A stretch of 64,000 bases of DNA from Natrinema salinisoli (GTDB taxonomy: Archaea > Halobacteriota > Halobacteria > Halobacteriales > Natrialbaceae): assembly GCF_020405205.1 (NCBI RefSeq), contig NZ_CP084469.1, positions 3,472,001 through 3,536,000 of the forward strand. The letters run 5' to 3'. Within the stretch, counting starts at the first letter, position 1, and every line of letters starts with the position of its first letter. This document shows positions 44,261-53,209 of this stretch, piece after piece. A program made the translations under genes and the position numbers. The notes under the pieces were generated by a model, which saw only the letters and a program-made list of their open reading frames with translations, ran no database searches and was not told the DNA's origin.

Positions 44261-45358
44261 ATGGACGAGCGCGTACGCGAACACGCCGCGGTACTGGTCG
44301 ACTGGAGCGCTCGCGTCGAAGCGGGCGACGACGTCGTTTGCTCGGTGGGGCCGGACGCTCACGAACTGGCGGTCGCCGTCGCCGAGAAACTCGGTGAGCG
44401 GGGTGCCAACCTCCTCGCGACCTACAGTTCGGGGGAGATCACACGGGCCTACTTGCGGGCCCACGACGGCGAGTTCGACGAGAACCCGGCCCACGAACTC
44501 GCACTGGTCGAGAACGCGGATGTCTACCTCTCGCTCGGTGGCGGGCGGAACACGAGTGCGACCGCGGACGTCTCAGGGGATCAGCGACGGTCGTACAACA
44601 ACGCCAGAACCGAGATCCGCGAGACTCGACTGGGAACCCGCTGGGTTTCGACGGTCCACCCGACGCGCTCGCTGGCCCAGCAGGCCAACATGGCCTACGA
44701 GGAGTACCAGACGTTCGCCTATAACGCCATCCTCAGGGACTGGGAAGCGCTGGCCGACGAGATGGCCCGACTCAAGGAACTGCTCGACGACGGGTCGGAG
44801 GTGCGGCTCGTTTCGAACGGCACTGATCTCACCATGCAGATCGGGGGCCGAACGGCAGTCAACAGCGCCGCTTCGGTCGCCTACGACTCCCACAACCTGC
44901 CGAGCGGTGAGGTCTTCACCGCGCCCTACGCGACCGAGGGCGAGGTGACCTTCGACGTGCCGATGACGTTGCGCGGCGAATCCGTCCGAAACGTGCGCCT
45001 CGAGTTCGCCGACGGCGAGGTCGTCGGGTACGACGCCGAGCAGGGTGAGGACGTGATCGGCGAGATCCTCGAGACGGACGAGGGGGCGCGTCGACTCGGA
45101 GAACTCGGAATCGGAATGAATCGCGGGATCGACCGCTACACGGACAACATACTCTTCGACGAAAAGATGGGCGATACTGTTCATCTGGCGCTCGGACGGG
45201 CCTACGACGCCTGTCTGCCGGACGGCGAGTCCGGCAACGAGTCGGCCGTCCACGTCGACCTGATCACCGACGTCAGCGAGGATTCCCGACTCGAAGTCGA
45301 CGGCGAGGTCGTCCAGCGCAACGGTGTGTTTCGGTTCGAGGACGGATTCGAAGCGTAG
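44261..45358 (+). CDS. M29-family aminopeptidase
   Basis: 365 residues, thermophilic aminopeptidase family (AmpS/PepS). Metal ligands of M29 can be placed in the second half: PSGEVFTAPYATEGEVTFD (Glu), a GVVGYDAEQGED segment and LGELGIGMNRGIDRYTDNILFDEKMGDTVHLALG, which carries the conserved His and Asp. The N-terminal domain (MDERVREHAAVLVDWSARVEAGDDV) is typical. It removes N-terminal residues from peptides in the cytoplasm with Zn or Co. Seems monocistronic. Confidence 0.93.
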   Translation: MDERVREHAAVLVDWSARVEAGDDVVCSVGPDAHELAVAVAEKLGERGANLLATYSSGEITRAYLRAHDGEFDENPAHELALVENADVYLSLGGGRNTSATADVSGDQRRSYNNARTEIRETRLGTRWVSTVHPTRSLAQQANMAYEEYQTFAYNAILRDWEALADEMARLKELLDDGSEVRLVSNGTDLTMQIGGRTAVNSAASVAYDSHNLPSGEVFTAPYATEGEVTFDVPMTLRGESVRNVRLEFADGEVVGYDAEQGEDVIGEILETDEGARRLGELGIGMNRGIDRYTDNILFDEKMGDTVHLALGRAYDACLPDGESGNESAVHVDLITDVSEDSRLEVDGEVVQRNGVFRFEDGFEA

Positions 45359-45650
45359 CAACGGCGCCGAGCAGCGGCCGAAAAGAGAGGATCCGATTTT
45401 CGACCGCCGGGATGTGGTACTACGTTCTTACCACGCGCGGAAAGCACATTATTCGAGACGAGACGTCGCTGCGTCCTCCCGTGTGGACGTCCGATCGTAT
45501 CCGAAACCGCCGGCAGACAGCAATCGGCCGGAGATCGGCTCCCGACAGCCGGTTTCACTTGCGTCCCGTGGATCCGGTCGCCGCTGGGGCAGGATATCCG
45601 GCACCCACCGTTTTCGTCACGTTCTCGAGTCTCGAGCACCAACGAGGGCT
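45359..45650. other. Intergenic region before DUF309 gene
   Basis: About 290 bases. An AT-rich stretch near 45448 (CACATTATTCG) could be a promoter, but it is far from the ATG. No gene, RNA or repeat was recognised. Confidence 0.35.
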
Positions 45651-46265
45651 ATGCGCGATCGGCTCCGGGCGGGGGCTGCCATCTTCAACGACGGCTACTA
45701 CCACGCCGCTCACGACGCCTGGGAGAACCGCTGGCTCGAACTCGAGTCGGGGAGCGACGACGAGCGATTGCTCCACGGCCTGATCCAGTACAGCGGTGCG
45801 GTGTTCCACGCCCGCGAGCGCAACTGGGAGGGGACCGTCGGGCTCGCGGAAAGCGCGGGCGAGTACCTCGCGGGTCTGCCCGCCGACTACCGCGACGTTC
45901 GACTCGAGCCGGTTCGGTCGTTTCTGTCTCGACTCGCGGCGGATCCCGAACTCCTCGAGCGCCGGAAGCCGGTACGAATCGAACACGACGGCGATCATCC
46001 GACGCTGCCGTCGCTCGGCTTCGAGGCGACGGCGATCGCGGCGGTCGTCCTCGCGGAGGAGTTCGGCTACGACGACGAGCCGGTCGCTCGGGCACGGGGG
46101 TACGCACGGCAGGACCTCGAGGCCGGCGAGGACGACAGCGTATTCATCACGCTCCTGTTCGATTTCGTCCGCGAGGACGAGAACCGCGGGATCATCTCCC
46201 AGCGGTTGAGTGACCACGTCGGCAGACGGCGGGCCCGCGAGGAGGACGTGGAAGGGCTGTTCTAA
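45651..46265 (+). CDS. DUF309 domain protein
   Basis: 204 residues. The DUF309 helix pair is near the N-terminus: FNDGYYHAAHDAWENRWLEL followed by LLHGLIQYSGAVFHARERNWEG, with the conserved HxxWE-type pattern and LIQ. The C-terminal half (FEATAIAAVVLAEEFGYDD, DSVFITLLFDFVREDE) is a haloarchaeal extension. The function of DUF309 is unknown; a metal-binding His/Glu set has been suggested by structure. The long upstream frame has no homology, so ATG 45651 was chosen. Confidence 0.88.
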   Translation: MRDRLRAGAAIFNDGYYHAAHDAWENRWLELESGSDDERLLHGLIQYSGAVFHARERNWEGTVGLAESAGEYLAGLPADYRDVRLEPVRSFLSRLAADPELLERRKPVRIEHDGDHPTLPSLGFEATAIAAVVLAEEFGYDDEPVARARGYARQDLEAGEDDSVFITLLFDFVREDENRGIISQRLSDHVGRRRAREEDVEGLF

Positions 46266-46333
46266 CGATCGTCCGATCGTCGTAGCTTCAGCGACGGCTA
46301 CATTTTCAAGTTCGACCCGGTCGAAGGCAACGT

Positions 46334-47206
46334 ATGGAAATCGGTACCGTACTTCCTCAACTCGAGATCGGTCACGACCCGGAGACGATAACCGACTACG
46401 CCCAGCGAGTCGAGGAATCGGGATACGAACACGTGCTGGCGTACGATCACGTCCTCGGCGTGAATCCGGACCGGGAGAACTGGGACGGACCCTACGACTA
46501 CGAGAGTACGTTCCACGAGCCCCTGACAACCTACTCCTATCTGGCCGGCCAGACCGACGAGCTGACGTTCATGACTGGCATTCTGGTGCTCCCGCAGCGC
46601 CAGACCGCGCTCGTCGCGAAGCAGGCCGCACAGCTGGATCGATTTACCGACGGCCGGTTCCGCATGGGGGTCGGCGTCGGCTGGAACGAACCCGAGTACG
46701 TCGCGCTCGGCGAGGACTTCTCGCGGCGAGGGCGGCGCATCGAGGAACAGGTCGACGTCCTGCGACGCCTCTGGACGGATGACCTCGTCGAGTTCGATGG
46801 CGAGTTCCACGAGATTCCGGACGCCGGTATCCGACCGCTGCCGGTCCAACAGCCGATTCCGATCTGGATGGGGGGCATGGCCGAGCCGGTCAAGCGCCGC
46901 GTCGCCCGTATCGCCGACGGCTGGTTGCCCCAGTTCCAGCCCGGCGAGGAGGCGGAGGCCCACCTCGCGGACCTCTACGAGTACGCCGAGGACGCCGGCC
47001 GCGACCCCGACGAGATCGGCCTCGGCGGCCGCATGTACGCCGTTCCCGACGAGGAGGACGAGTGGATCGACCGCGCGCAGGCCTGGCGAGACCTCGGCGC
47101 CGACTACCTCTCGGTCACGACGATGTACCAGGGACTCGAGGGCGAGGAACATACGGCTCACGTCGAACGGGTCGCCGAGGTGCTGGCCGAAACCGACCTG
47201 CTCTGA
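46334..47206 (+). CDS. F420-dependent LLM-class oxidoreductase
   Basis: 290 residues of the bacterial-luciferase-like TIM barrel (TIGR03619 type). MEIGTVLPQLEIGHDPETIT at the start, GVGVGWNEPEYVALGEDFSRRGRRIEEQ as the cofactor-binding hallmark, QQPIPIWMGGMAEPVKRRVARIADGWLP and DYLSVTTMYQGL near the end. It transfers hydride with F420 (haloarchaea make F420); the substrate is not known. Convergent with the aldo/keto reductase gene. Confidence 0.92.
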   Translation: MEIGTVLPQLEIGHDPETITDYAQRVEESGYEHVLAYDHVLGVNPDRENWDGPYDYESTFHEPLTTYSYLAGQTDELTFMTGILVLPQRQTALVAKQAAQLDRFTDGRFRMGVGVGWNEPEYVALGEDFSRRGRRIEEQVDVLRRLWTDDLVEFDGEFHEIPDAGIRPLPVQQPIPIWMGGMAEPVKRRVARIADGWLPQFQPGEEAEAHLADLYEYAEDAGRDPDEIGLGGRMYAVPDEEDEWIDRAQAWRDLGADYLSVTTMYQGLEGEEHTAHVERVAEVLAETDLL

Positions 47207-47230
47207 GGAGGTTCCGCCGACGACCGACGA

Positions 47231-48202
47231 TTACTCGTGGCCCGCGACCGGTAGCGGCTCGTACGGCTCTTCCAGGTATTCCATGTCCGAGTCGGAGAGG
47301 TCGATCTCGAGCGCTTCGACGGCGTCCTCGAGGTGGTCGATGCTGGTCGTCCCGATGATCGGGGCGTCGACCCACTCTTTGTGCAACAGCCATGCGAGCG
47401 AGATCTGTCCCATCGAGACGCCCTTTTCGGCGGCGAGCTCCTGGATTCGTTCGTTGATCTCCTCGCCGCCGCCCTGGAGGTACGACATCTGTGCGAGATA
47501 CTGATCGGTCTGTCCGCGCGTCGTCGAGTCGATCTCCTCGTGGGGGCGAGTCGCAACCCCGCGAGCCAGGGGCGACCACGGAATCACGCCGATCTCCTCC
47601 CTATCGCACAGCGGCAACATCTCCCGCTCCTCCTCGCGGTAGAGGACGTTGTAGTGGTTCTGCATCGTCGCGAACCGCTCGAGCCCGAGCGCGTCGCTGG
47701 TGTGCAGCGCCTCGGCGAACTGGTGGGCCCACATCGAGGAGGTGCCGACGTAGCGCACCTGTCCGCGCCGGACAGCGTCGTCGAGGGCGCGGAGGGTCTC
47801 CTCGATCGGCGTGTCGTAGTCCCATCGGTGGGTCTGGTAGAGGTCGATGGTGTCCATCCCCAGGCGGTCAAGGCTCGCCTCGAGTTCCTGTTCGATCGCT
47901 TTGCGGGAGAGGCCGCTCGCGTTCGGATTGTCGGGATCCATCTCGGCGAAGACCTTCGTGGCAACGACCTGCGAATCGCGGTCGTAGCCCGCGAGGGCGT
48001 CGCCGAGAATCTCCTCGGATTCGCCCGTGGAGTAGACGTTTGCGGTGTCGAAGAAGTTGATCCCGAGGTCGATCGCGCGCTCGATGAGTTCGTTGCTTTC
48101 GTCGGGCTCGAGCATCCACTCTCTGCCGGTCCCGAAGCTCATGCAGCCGAGACAGAGCCGGCTGACCGTCATCCCGGTGGATCCGAGCGTCGTGTACTCC
48201 AT
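47231..48202 (-). CDS. Aldo/keto reductase
   Basis: 323 residues. Catalytic residues: D52 and Y57 in FDTANVYSTGESEEILG, a Lys in VVATKVF and His in YQTHRWD. NADPH-binding C-terminal part: VIPWSPLARGV and IGTTSIDHLEDAVEAL. Resembles the YajO/Tas-like group with the signature SRLCLGCMSFG. The start at MEYTTLGSTGM is clear; the upstream 101 open codons are basic and unrelated. Substrate unknown. Lies downstream of azf on the same strand, separated by about 100 bases. Confidence 0.94.
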   Translation of the reverse strand: MEYTTLGSTGMTVSRLCLGCMSFGTGREWMLEPDESNELIERAIDLGINFFDTANVYSTGESEEILGDALAGYDRDSQVVATKVFAEMDPDNPNASGLSRKAIEQELEASLDRLGMDTIDLYQTHRWDYDTPIEETLRALDDAVRRGQVRYVGTSSMWAHQFAEALHTSDALGLERFATMQNHYNVLYREEEREMLPLCDREEIGVIPWSPLARGVATRPHEEIDSTTRGQTDQYLAQMSYLQGGGEEINERIQELAAEKGVSMGQISLAWLLHKEWVDAPIIGTTSIDHLEDAVEALEIDLSDSDMEYLEEPYEPLPVAGHE

Positions 48203-48303
48203 ACAACCAGTTGCGACGGCCGGCGACAAAACGTCGTGGTCTACCGAGCCGGTTGCCGGCTCTCGGTGAGGGGCTCCCGGAGTTGTAGGGACCGTATCCC
48301 GGG

Positions 48304-49077
48304 TCAGGCGTCCGGCTCGACGACCCGTTCCTCGCCGTCGTAGTACGCGGAATTGTCCCGCGGGTCGTACCCGAGCGCGTCGCGGGCGCGCTCGAGCGAG
48401 TAGTATTTCCGGTCGTTGTCGGAGATGCCGTAGACGATCTCGTACTCGTAGTCGGCGCGGATACAGCGGTCGAACAGGTGCGCACAGTCCCGGTAGGAGA
48501 GCCACATCGCCTGCCCGCGTTCGTAGTCGATCGGCGGGTGGCCTTCGGTGAGGTTGCCGATACGGACGCAGACGACCGAGAGGTCGCGTTCGTCGTGGTA
48601 GTAGCGGCCCAGCGTCTCGCCGGCGGCCTTCGAGACGCCGTAGAGGTTGCTCGGTCGGGGGAGCTCGGTGCCGTCGAGCAGATACTCGTCGTGTTCGCGG
48701 TACATGTCCGGCGTCCGCTCGTCGGTCTCGTAGTTTCCGACGGCGTGGTTCGACGAGGCGAAGACGACCTTCTCGACGCCCGCGTCGACGGCGGCCTCGA
48801 AGACGGTCTGCGTGCCGTCGATGTTATTGGTCAAGACGCTGTCCCACGGCGCTTCGGGACGCGGATCGCCCGCGAGGTGGATCACGACGTCGATCCCCTC
48901 CATCGCCTCGCGGACGGCGTCCTCGTCGGTGATGTCCGCGACGACGAACTCGCCCGGCTGGTCCTCGGTCGGTGGATCTCGGTCCAGTAACCGCCACTCG
49001 TGCTCCTCAGCGAGGCCACCGAGGATGGCCTCTCCGACCCGCCCCGCAGCCCCCGTGAGCAGGACTGACTGTGCCAT
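48304..49077 (-). CDS. azf: Glucose-6-phosphate dehydrogenase, NAD-dependent (Azf)
   Basis: 257 residues of the extended SDR superfamily. The NAD motif is GAAGRVG (9-15) and the catalytic pair is Y146/K150 in NLYGVSKAAGE, with FASSNHAVG and DPRPEAPWDSVLTNN also very close to the characterised Haloferax volcanii enzyme. Azf oxidises glucose-6-phosphate with NAD+ and starts the haloarchaeal oxidative pentose phosphate pathway. It is not related to bacterial Zwf. Similarity is from memory but extends along the full length. Start MAQSVLLTGA fits the family; 33 upstream open codons do not. Confidence 0.9.
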   Translation of the reverse strand: MAQSVLLTGAAGRVGEAILGGLAEEHEWRLLDRDPPTEDQPGEFVVADITDEDAVREAMEGIDVVIHLAGDPRPEAPWDSVLTNNIDGTQTVFEAAVDAGVEKVVFASSNHAVGNYETDERTPDMYREHDEYLLDGTELPRPSNLYGVSKAAGETLGRYYHDERDLSVVCVRIGNLTEGHPPIDYERGQAMWLSYRDCAHLFDRCIRADYEYEIVYGISDNDRKYYSLERARDALGYDPRDNSAYYDGEERVVEPDA

Positions 49078-49527
49078 TCGTTCGGTGGAAGGGAAAGCGC
49101 CGATAAGTACCATGCGGTTCCGCGTCGGTACGGGCGGTGGTGGCAATCGCCTCTCGGAGGCTCGCCGACATCTCACGGATCGTTCTCGACCGATGATCCG
49201 CTAGCTGTGGCGCGCGCTGAGTCGTGACGAGCCAACGGTGAGCCCCGACTCGAAACTGTACGTGGTCGTCACGAGTACAACGAGCGACTGCTCGGAAGAC
49301 GCGATGCGTCTTCCGGTGGATGAGTGAGGAAATAGCGCGGGACCGACGGTCCCGCGAACCGTGCGAACGGGTGCGTCGCACCCGTGAGACGAAATCGGTC
49401 GGAGAGGGCGTGGCGATTCCGTGCTGCCAGTGGACGCAGAACGCTCGTCGTTGCGAGTACCAGCGTACCGATCACAATCCACAATCGCATCGCAATCCCC
49501 TTGCCCACCGCACTCGAGCACTCGCAC
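49078..49527. other. Intergenic region with multi-hairpin element and ORF remnant
   Basis: About 450 bases. At 49294-49385 lie three perfect hairpins (see repeat entry). On the minus strand a frame from ATG 49490 begins MRLWIVIGTLVLATTSVLRP, like the first helix of a small membrane protein, but loses that character after about 25 codons as it enters the hairpin region, so it may be a truncated gene. Confidence 0.45.
49294..49385. repeat. Multi-hairpin element, second copy
   Basis: Three perfect hairpins in a row: GGAAGACGC-GAT-GCGTCTTCC (49294-49314), GCGGGACC-GAC-GGTCCCGC (49337-49355) and ACGGGTGC-GTC-GCACCCGT (49367-49385). The middle one has the same stem as the first hairpin of the element beside tRNA-Arg (25238-25256), with a different loop. 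Confidence 0.55.
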
Positions 49528-49893
49528 ATGTCACCGGACACGGTACCCACGGACGCCGAAGCCGCCTGCTTCGAGGCGGGAATCAAGTTCGGCTCGCTCT
49601 ACCACCAGTTCGCGGGCACGCCCGTTTCGCCCGACAGCGCGGCCAGCCTCGAGACGGCGATGGAGGAATCGATCGAGAACCAGCCCCACTGCACCGAGGT
49701 ATCCGTCGACGTTCGGACCGCGGAACTCGAGGCCGCGCTCGCCGAGTCCACGGCCGACTACACCGAACTGACGGGCCGGTTCCTCGACGTCGAGATCGTC
49801 GTCGATTACGAGGGCTGCGAGGTGGTCACGCGGATGGAAATGGAGGACGGCTATCCGCTGATGCGACTCGAGTCCGTTCGCGGTCGAGCGTAG
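49528..49893 (+). CDS. mptD: Archaeal dihydroneopterin aldolase
   Basis: 121 residues of the archaeal MptD (DUF381-type) family. AACFEAGIKFGSLYHQFAGTPVSP is the conserved N-terminal block with the catalytic-site Glu and Tyr/His, ENQPHCTEVSVDV the central, and YTELTGRFLDVEIVVDYEG the C-terminal strands. It cleaves 7,8-dihydroneopterin to 6-hydroxymethyl-dihydropterin and glycolaldehyde on the route to pterin cofactors. Short, as the family is. The preceding open frame is not conserved. Confidence 0.88.
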   Translation: MSPDTVPTDAEAACFEAGIKFGSLYHQFAGTPVSPDSAASLETAMEESIENQPHCTEVSVDVRTAELEAALAESTADYTELTGRFLDVEIVVDYEGCEVVTRMEMEDGYPLMRLESVRGRA

Positions 49894-49927
49894 CCGGCCC
49901 GGCGACCCCGGTCTCGGGTAGTCGGCG

Positions 49928-50323
49928 CTACGGGCTCGGATCGCGAATGACCATGACTTTGACTCGCTGTACGCCGTCGAAATCCCGGAGCCGGTAGGTC
50001 AGTTCGCGCACCTGTTCGGCGTCCCCGCGGCAGAACAGCGACTCGAGACACCACTCGCCCTGGTGGGTGTGGCTCGTGCTCTGGATCACGTCCTGATAGT
50101 CGTGCTGGACGGCGTGGAGTTCCCCGATCACCTCGTGGTGGCGATAGTCGAAGCCGACGAGCGCGACGATTTCGCCGGCCCGTTCCTCGAGCCTCGAGTG
50201 CGCTTCGATGTACTCAGACATCGCTTCTCGCACCGCTCGCGAGCGGTTCTCGATCCCTTCGTCGGCCCAGACGCGGTCGAACTCCTCGACGATCTCGTCG
50301 GGGATGTTGAAACTCGTTCGCAT
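49928..50323 (-). CDS. nikR: NikR-type nickel-responsive regulator
   Basis: 131 residues. An N-terminal ribbon-helix-helix (MRTSFNIPDEIVEEFDRVW ... NRSRAVREAMSEYI) is joined to an ACT-like domain. Putative nickel ligands are H74, H85, H87 and C92 (QHDYQDV ... SHTHQGEWC), with the His-to-Cys spacing one residue shorter than in E. coli NikR. It is divergent from the Ni/Co transporter gene, which it probably controls. The start MRTSFNIP is inside a longer frame and chosen by homology. An inverted repeat CATACGA/TCGTATG (50321-50327, 50357-50363) at its own start may be an operator. Confidence 0.9.
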   Translation of the reverse strand: MRTSFNIPDEIVEEFDRVWADEGIENRSRAVREAMSEYIEAHSRLEERAGEIVALVGFDYRHHEVIGELHAVQHDYQDVIQSTSHTHQGEWCLESLFCRGDAEQVRELTYRLRDFDGVQRVKVMVIRDPSP

Positions 50324-50363
50324 ACGAACGGGTTCGCGGTGACGACACAAGATTGCTCGTATG
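50321..50363. promoter_or_regulatory. Inverted repeat between nikR and the transporter
   Basis: CATACGA at 50321-50327 and TCGTATG at 50357-50363, 29 bases apart, overlap the nikR start. NikR binds widely spaced half-sites of the GTATGA type, so this is a reasonable operator candidate. Confidence 0.4.
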
Positions 50364-50434
50364 ATCGTTCCCCCGTTTCGGTATTAACAACCACTATAGC
50401 GACTGCTTTCTGATATACGCATACGCAATTATCC

Positions 50435-51259
50435 ATGATCGGGACGGAGGTATCCGGGCTTCTCGTCGGTGCGATCGCACTCGGAGCGATTCACGGTATC
50501 GAGCCGGGTCACGGGTGGCCGATCGCCGCCGCGTATGCCCTCGATCAGGCCAACAAGTGGATATACGGGTTGGCAGCGAGTCTCCTCATCGGGATTGGCC
50601 ACCTGATCAGCAGCATCGCGATGGTCGGCGTATTCTTCTACGCCAAGTCGTACTTCGACCTCACGCAGGTCAACGAGCCGCTCACCGTTCTCGGCGGGGT
50701 TCGGATCGGCGGTCCCGTCAGTATCGTCGCCGGGATCGCCCTCATCGCCCTCGGGATTCGGGAGTATTTCCACGGCCACTCGCACACGGGCGAGTCACAC
50801 GCTCATACGGATCGAGACCACGAGCACGAGCACCGAGATCATGATCACGACCACGATGAGTCCCACTCGGAGGGGAGCGTTCTGACTCGACTGTCGGGAT
50901 TCGTCCCGTTCGTCGGTGGCGATTCCCACTCGCACTCGCATTCCCATTCGAGCGACGGCCTCGAGGAGGCCGCCGACCGCGGGTTACTCAGCATCGCCTG
51001 GGTCGCGTTCGTCCTGGGGTTTGCACACGAAGAGGAGTTCGAGATCATCGCGCTCTGTGCCGGATCGAACCGGTGTCTCGAACTGATGAGCGCGTACGCG
51101 ATCACCGTCGTCGTCGGAATCGTCGGCCTCACGATGGCCCTGATCGCGGGCTATCACCACTTCGAGGAGACGGTCGAAACGTACACGCCGTATCTGCCGC
51201 TCGTCTCCGCTGTCGTTCTCGTCGTCATGGGGGGTGGATTCCTTCTCGGACTCTTCTGA
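50435..51259 (+). CDS. Nickel/cobalt transporter, NicO/RcnA-like
   Basis: 274 residues, six membrane helices. The family motif HGIEPGHGWP is in helix 1 (about residues 20-29), and LGFAHEEEFEIIALCAG is its counterpart in the second half. The central cytoplasmic loop has two His clusters (ESHAHTDRDHEHEHRDHDHDHDE-type and GGDSHSHSHSHS), likely metal-buffering. Direction of transport (uptake or efflux) cannot be told from sequence; NikR-controlled nickel import or removal both fit. It is divergent from nikR, with TATA-like TGATATAC near 50411. Confidence 0.9.
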   Translation: MIGTEVSGLLVGAIALGAIHGIEPGHGWPIAAAYALDQANKWIYGLAASLLIGIGHLISSIAMVGVFFYAKSYFDLTQVNEPLTVLGGVRIGGPVSIVAGIALIALGIREYFHGHSHTGESHAHTDRDHEHEHRDHDHDHDESHSEGSVLTRLSGFVPFVGGDSHSHSHSHSSDGLEEAADRGLLSIAWVAFVLGFAHEEEFEIIALCAGSNRCLELMSAYAITVVVGIVGLTMALIAGYHHFEETVETYTPYLPLVSAVVLVVMGGGFLLGLF

Positions 51260-51435
51260 AACCGTCTCACTTCTGTCGGCGAGACGCGGCTCCCGACTGG
51301 TCGACGATCGGTACTCGACCGAGGACGTTCCTTTCGAAATCTGGCCGCCGTTCGACGGATATCGACTCGCTCCCGGCCATTTTCACTTTCACTTTCGGGC
51401 TACCTTTTAACCTCGACGCCCGTGAAGACGGTGAC

Positions 51436-51903
51436 ATGAGCCAAGCGACGCTCGGCGACGACGAGGAACTGTTCGGGGAAGCGGCCAACGAGATGCGCGA
51501 GGACGTCGAATCCTCGCTCGCGGACGCCTGGGCGGCGCTTCCCGACGCCGACGATATCTGGGACACCGACGCCGACAACGTGCTGGGCGTCCTCAACGGA
51601 CTCAACTCGGCCCTCGAGGCCGGTGACGCCGAGGAGAACCTCCGCGACGCGAAGAAGTGGTTCACCATGGGCCAGCGTGCCGACGCCTTCGACGACGCCG
51701 ACGACCTCGAGGAAGAGATCGCCGATCTCGAGGAGGCCATCACGGACATCTCGGAAGCCGGCGAGCAGGTCGGCGAGCTCACGTCGACGATCCCGGCCCT
51801 TCGCGGAACGCTCCAGGACGCCGGCCCAGAAGACGATTCGGAGGCAGCGGACGACGACGCGGACGAGGCCGACGCTGCGGACGAGGACGAAGACGAGGAG
51901 TAA
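51436..51903 (+). CDS. DUF5790 family protein
   Basis: 155 residues, very acidic, helical. MSQATLGDDEELFGEAANEMREDVESSL is followed by a coiled-coil-like region (DDADDLEEEIADLEEAITDISEAGEQVGEL) and an Asp/Glu-rich tail. A haloarchaea-specific family of unknown function. A TATA-like TTTTAA at 51405-51410 is 26-31 bases before the ATG, giving a leaderless start. Separate from the Ni/Co transporter transcript. Confidence 0.85.
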   Translation: MSQATLGDDEELFGEAANEMREDVESSLADAWAALPDADDIWDTDADNVLGVLNGLNSALEAGDAEENLRDAKKWFTMGQRADAFDDADDLEEEIADLEEAITDISEAGEQVGELTSTIPALRGTLQDAGPEDDSEAADDDADEADAADEDEDEE

Positions 51904-51975
51904 TCGGTCGATCTCGTCTCGCTGCCAACAAGTCGATAGTCAGCGGTCGAACGCTGTACGAGCCACCACCGGACG

Positions 51976-52713
51976 TTATCGGTTCTCGGGCCGTGACACG
52001 TCGCGTTCGGCGACGGCCTCGAGCAGCCGAGCCAGCGCATCGGACGCGATTTCGAACAGTTCCTCACCCCGCTCGGCGTCGCCCTCGTCGGGATCGCCGA
52101 CGACTCCGTTTTCCGTAAACTCCGCCGCGTCGTAGGCCAGATTGACGTGACTCGTCCACTCGCCCCAGCCGTCGGCAGCGCCGGCTCGGGCGACCTCGAT
52201 CCGATCCTCGCGGACCGATTCGGGCTCGCAGTGGCGCAGGAGCGCCGTCTCGAGGGGGCCGCCGTGGCCCATGTCGGCGCTGTGGTCGCCGACGCTGTCG
52301 AACCAGGTGAAGGGGACGACGTAGGCGTCGCCGTCCCGCGTGAGTCGCCCGCTAATCTCTCGGAGAGCGTCGACGTTACCGCCGTGGCCGTTGACGAGGA
52401 CGACGCGGTCGAACCCGTGGTGGGCGAGGCTCGCGACGGCCTCGCCGACGTAGTCCCGGAAGGTGTCCTCGGAGACCCACATCGTCCCGGGGAACTGGCG
52501 GTGCTCCTCGGCGATCCCGACCGGAATCGCCGGCGCGCGAACGACCTCGCGGTCGACCCGCTCGAGCCCGGCGTCGGCAACCGCCTCGGCGGTCAGCACG
52601 TCCGTTCCCAGGGGAGCGTGCGGACCGTGCTGTTCCGTGCTCCCGACGGGGACGACCGCGAGGTCCGTCTCGAGGTCACGAACGTCCGTCCACGTCGCGG
52701 TTGTGAGGTCCAT
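51976..52713 (-). CDS. Creatininase-family amidohydrolase
   Basis: 245 residues from MDLTTATWTDV. Metal motifs: VPVGSTEQHGPHAPLGTD (E and H ligands), later VLVNGHGGN and DMGHGGPLETALL. This family includes creatininase, the archaeal FAPy deformylase ArfB of riboflavin/F420 biosynthesis and mycofactocin MftE. Those motifs are shared, so the particular reaction (for example ArfB) is only a possibility. DRIEVARAGAADGWGEW is a typical haloarchaeal insertion. Start nine codons inside the open frame. Confidence 0.88.
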   Translation of the reverse strand: MDLTTATWTDVRDLETDLAVVPVGSTEQHGPHAPLGTDVLTAEAVADAGLERVDREVVRAPAIPVGIAEEHRQFPGTMWVSEDTFRDYVGEAVASLAHHGFDRVVLVNGHGGNVDALREISGRLTRDGDAYVVPFTWFDSVGDHSADMGHGGPLETALLRHCEPESVREDRIEVARAGAADGWGEWTSHVNLAYDAAEFTENGVVGDPDEGDAERGEELFEIASDALARLLEAVAERDVSRPENR

Positions 52714-52844
52714 GGCGGAGTATCCCGGGCGTGCGGACATGAAACCCGCGGTGGCGAGCGGGGTTGCGGCCCGCGTACGGCGTTCCCCGCGGCGGTGGCG
52801 TGCGCAGGGCCAACCGGTTTCCGCCGCGTGACCGACCTCCGAGT

Positions 52845-53189
52845 ATGCCAGACGATAGCCGCGAGCTCGGCATCGAACTCGGTGACCTGCAGGAGAAACT
52901 CGAGAATCAAGAGTATCCGATCGGTCACGACGAACTCCTCGAGAAACACGGCGACGAAACGATCGAGATGAGCGGCAACACGACGACGCTCGAGGAGCTT
53001 ATCGGTCCGCTAGGCGAGGACGAGTATCGAGATTACGGCGAGGTCGAGGGGGCGATCATGAACATGGTCGGCGACGAGGCGATCGGTCGGAAAAACTACA
53101 GCGATCGCACACCCCCTGCGGGGGGCGAGGACAGACAGGACGAGGGCGCACCGGATCAAGAGGGACAGCGCGAACAGGAGTCTTTCTGA
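52845..53189 (+). CDS. DUF5789 family protein
   Basis: 114 residues, acidic. LGIELGDLQEKLENQEYPIG, then ELLEKHGDETIEMSGNTTTL and EDEYRDYGEVEGAIMNMVGDEAIGRKNYSDR are the family blocks. A haloarchaeal protein of unknown function, often near DNA-related genes. The C-terminal 25 residues (GGEDRQDEGAPDQEGQREQE) are disordered. Convergent with the ABC transporter. Confidence 0.82.
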   Translation: MPDDSRELGIELGDLQEKLENQEYPIGHDELLEKHGDETIEMSGNTTTLEELIGPLGEDEYRDYGEVEGAIMNMVGDEAIGRKNYSDRTPPAGGEDRQDEGAPDQEGQREQESF

Positions 53190-53209
53190 GGCGGTCGTCG
53201 ACCCGGGAT

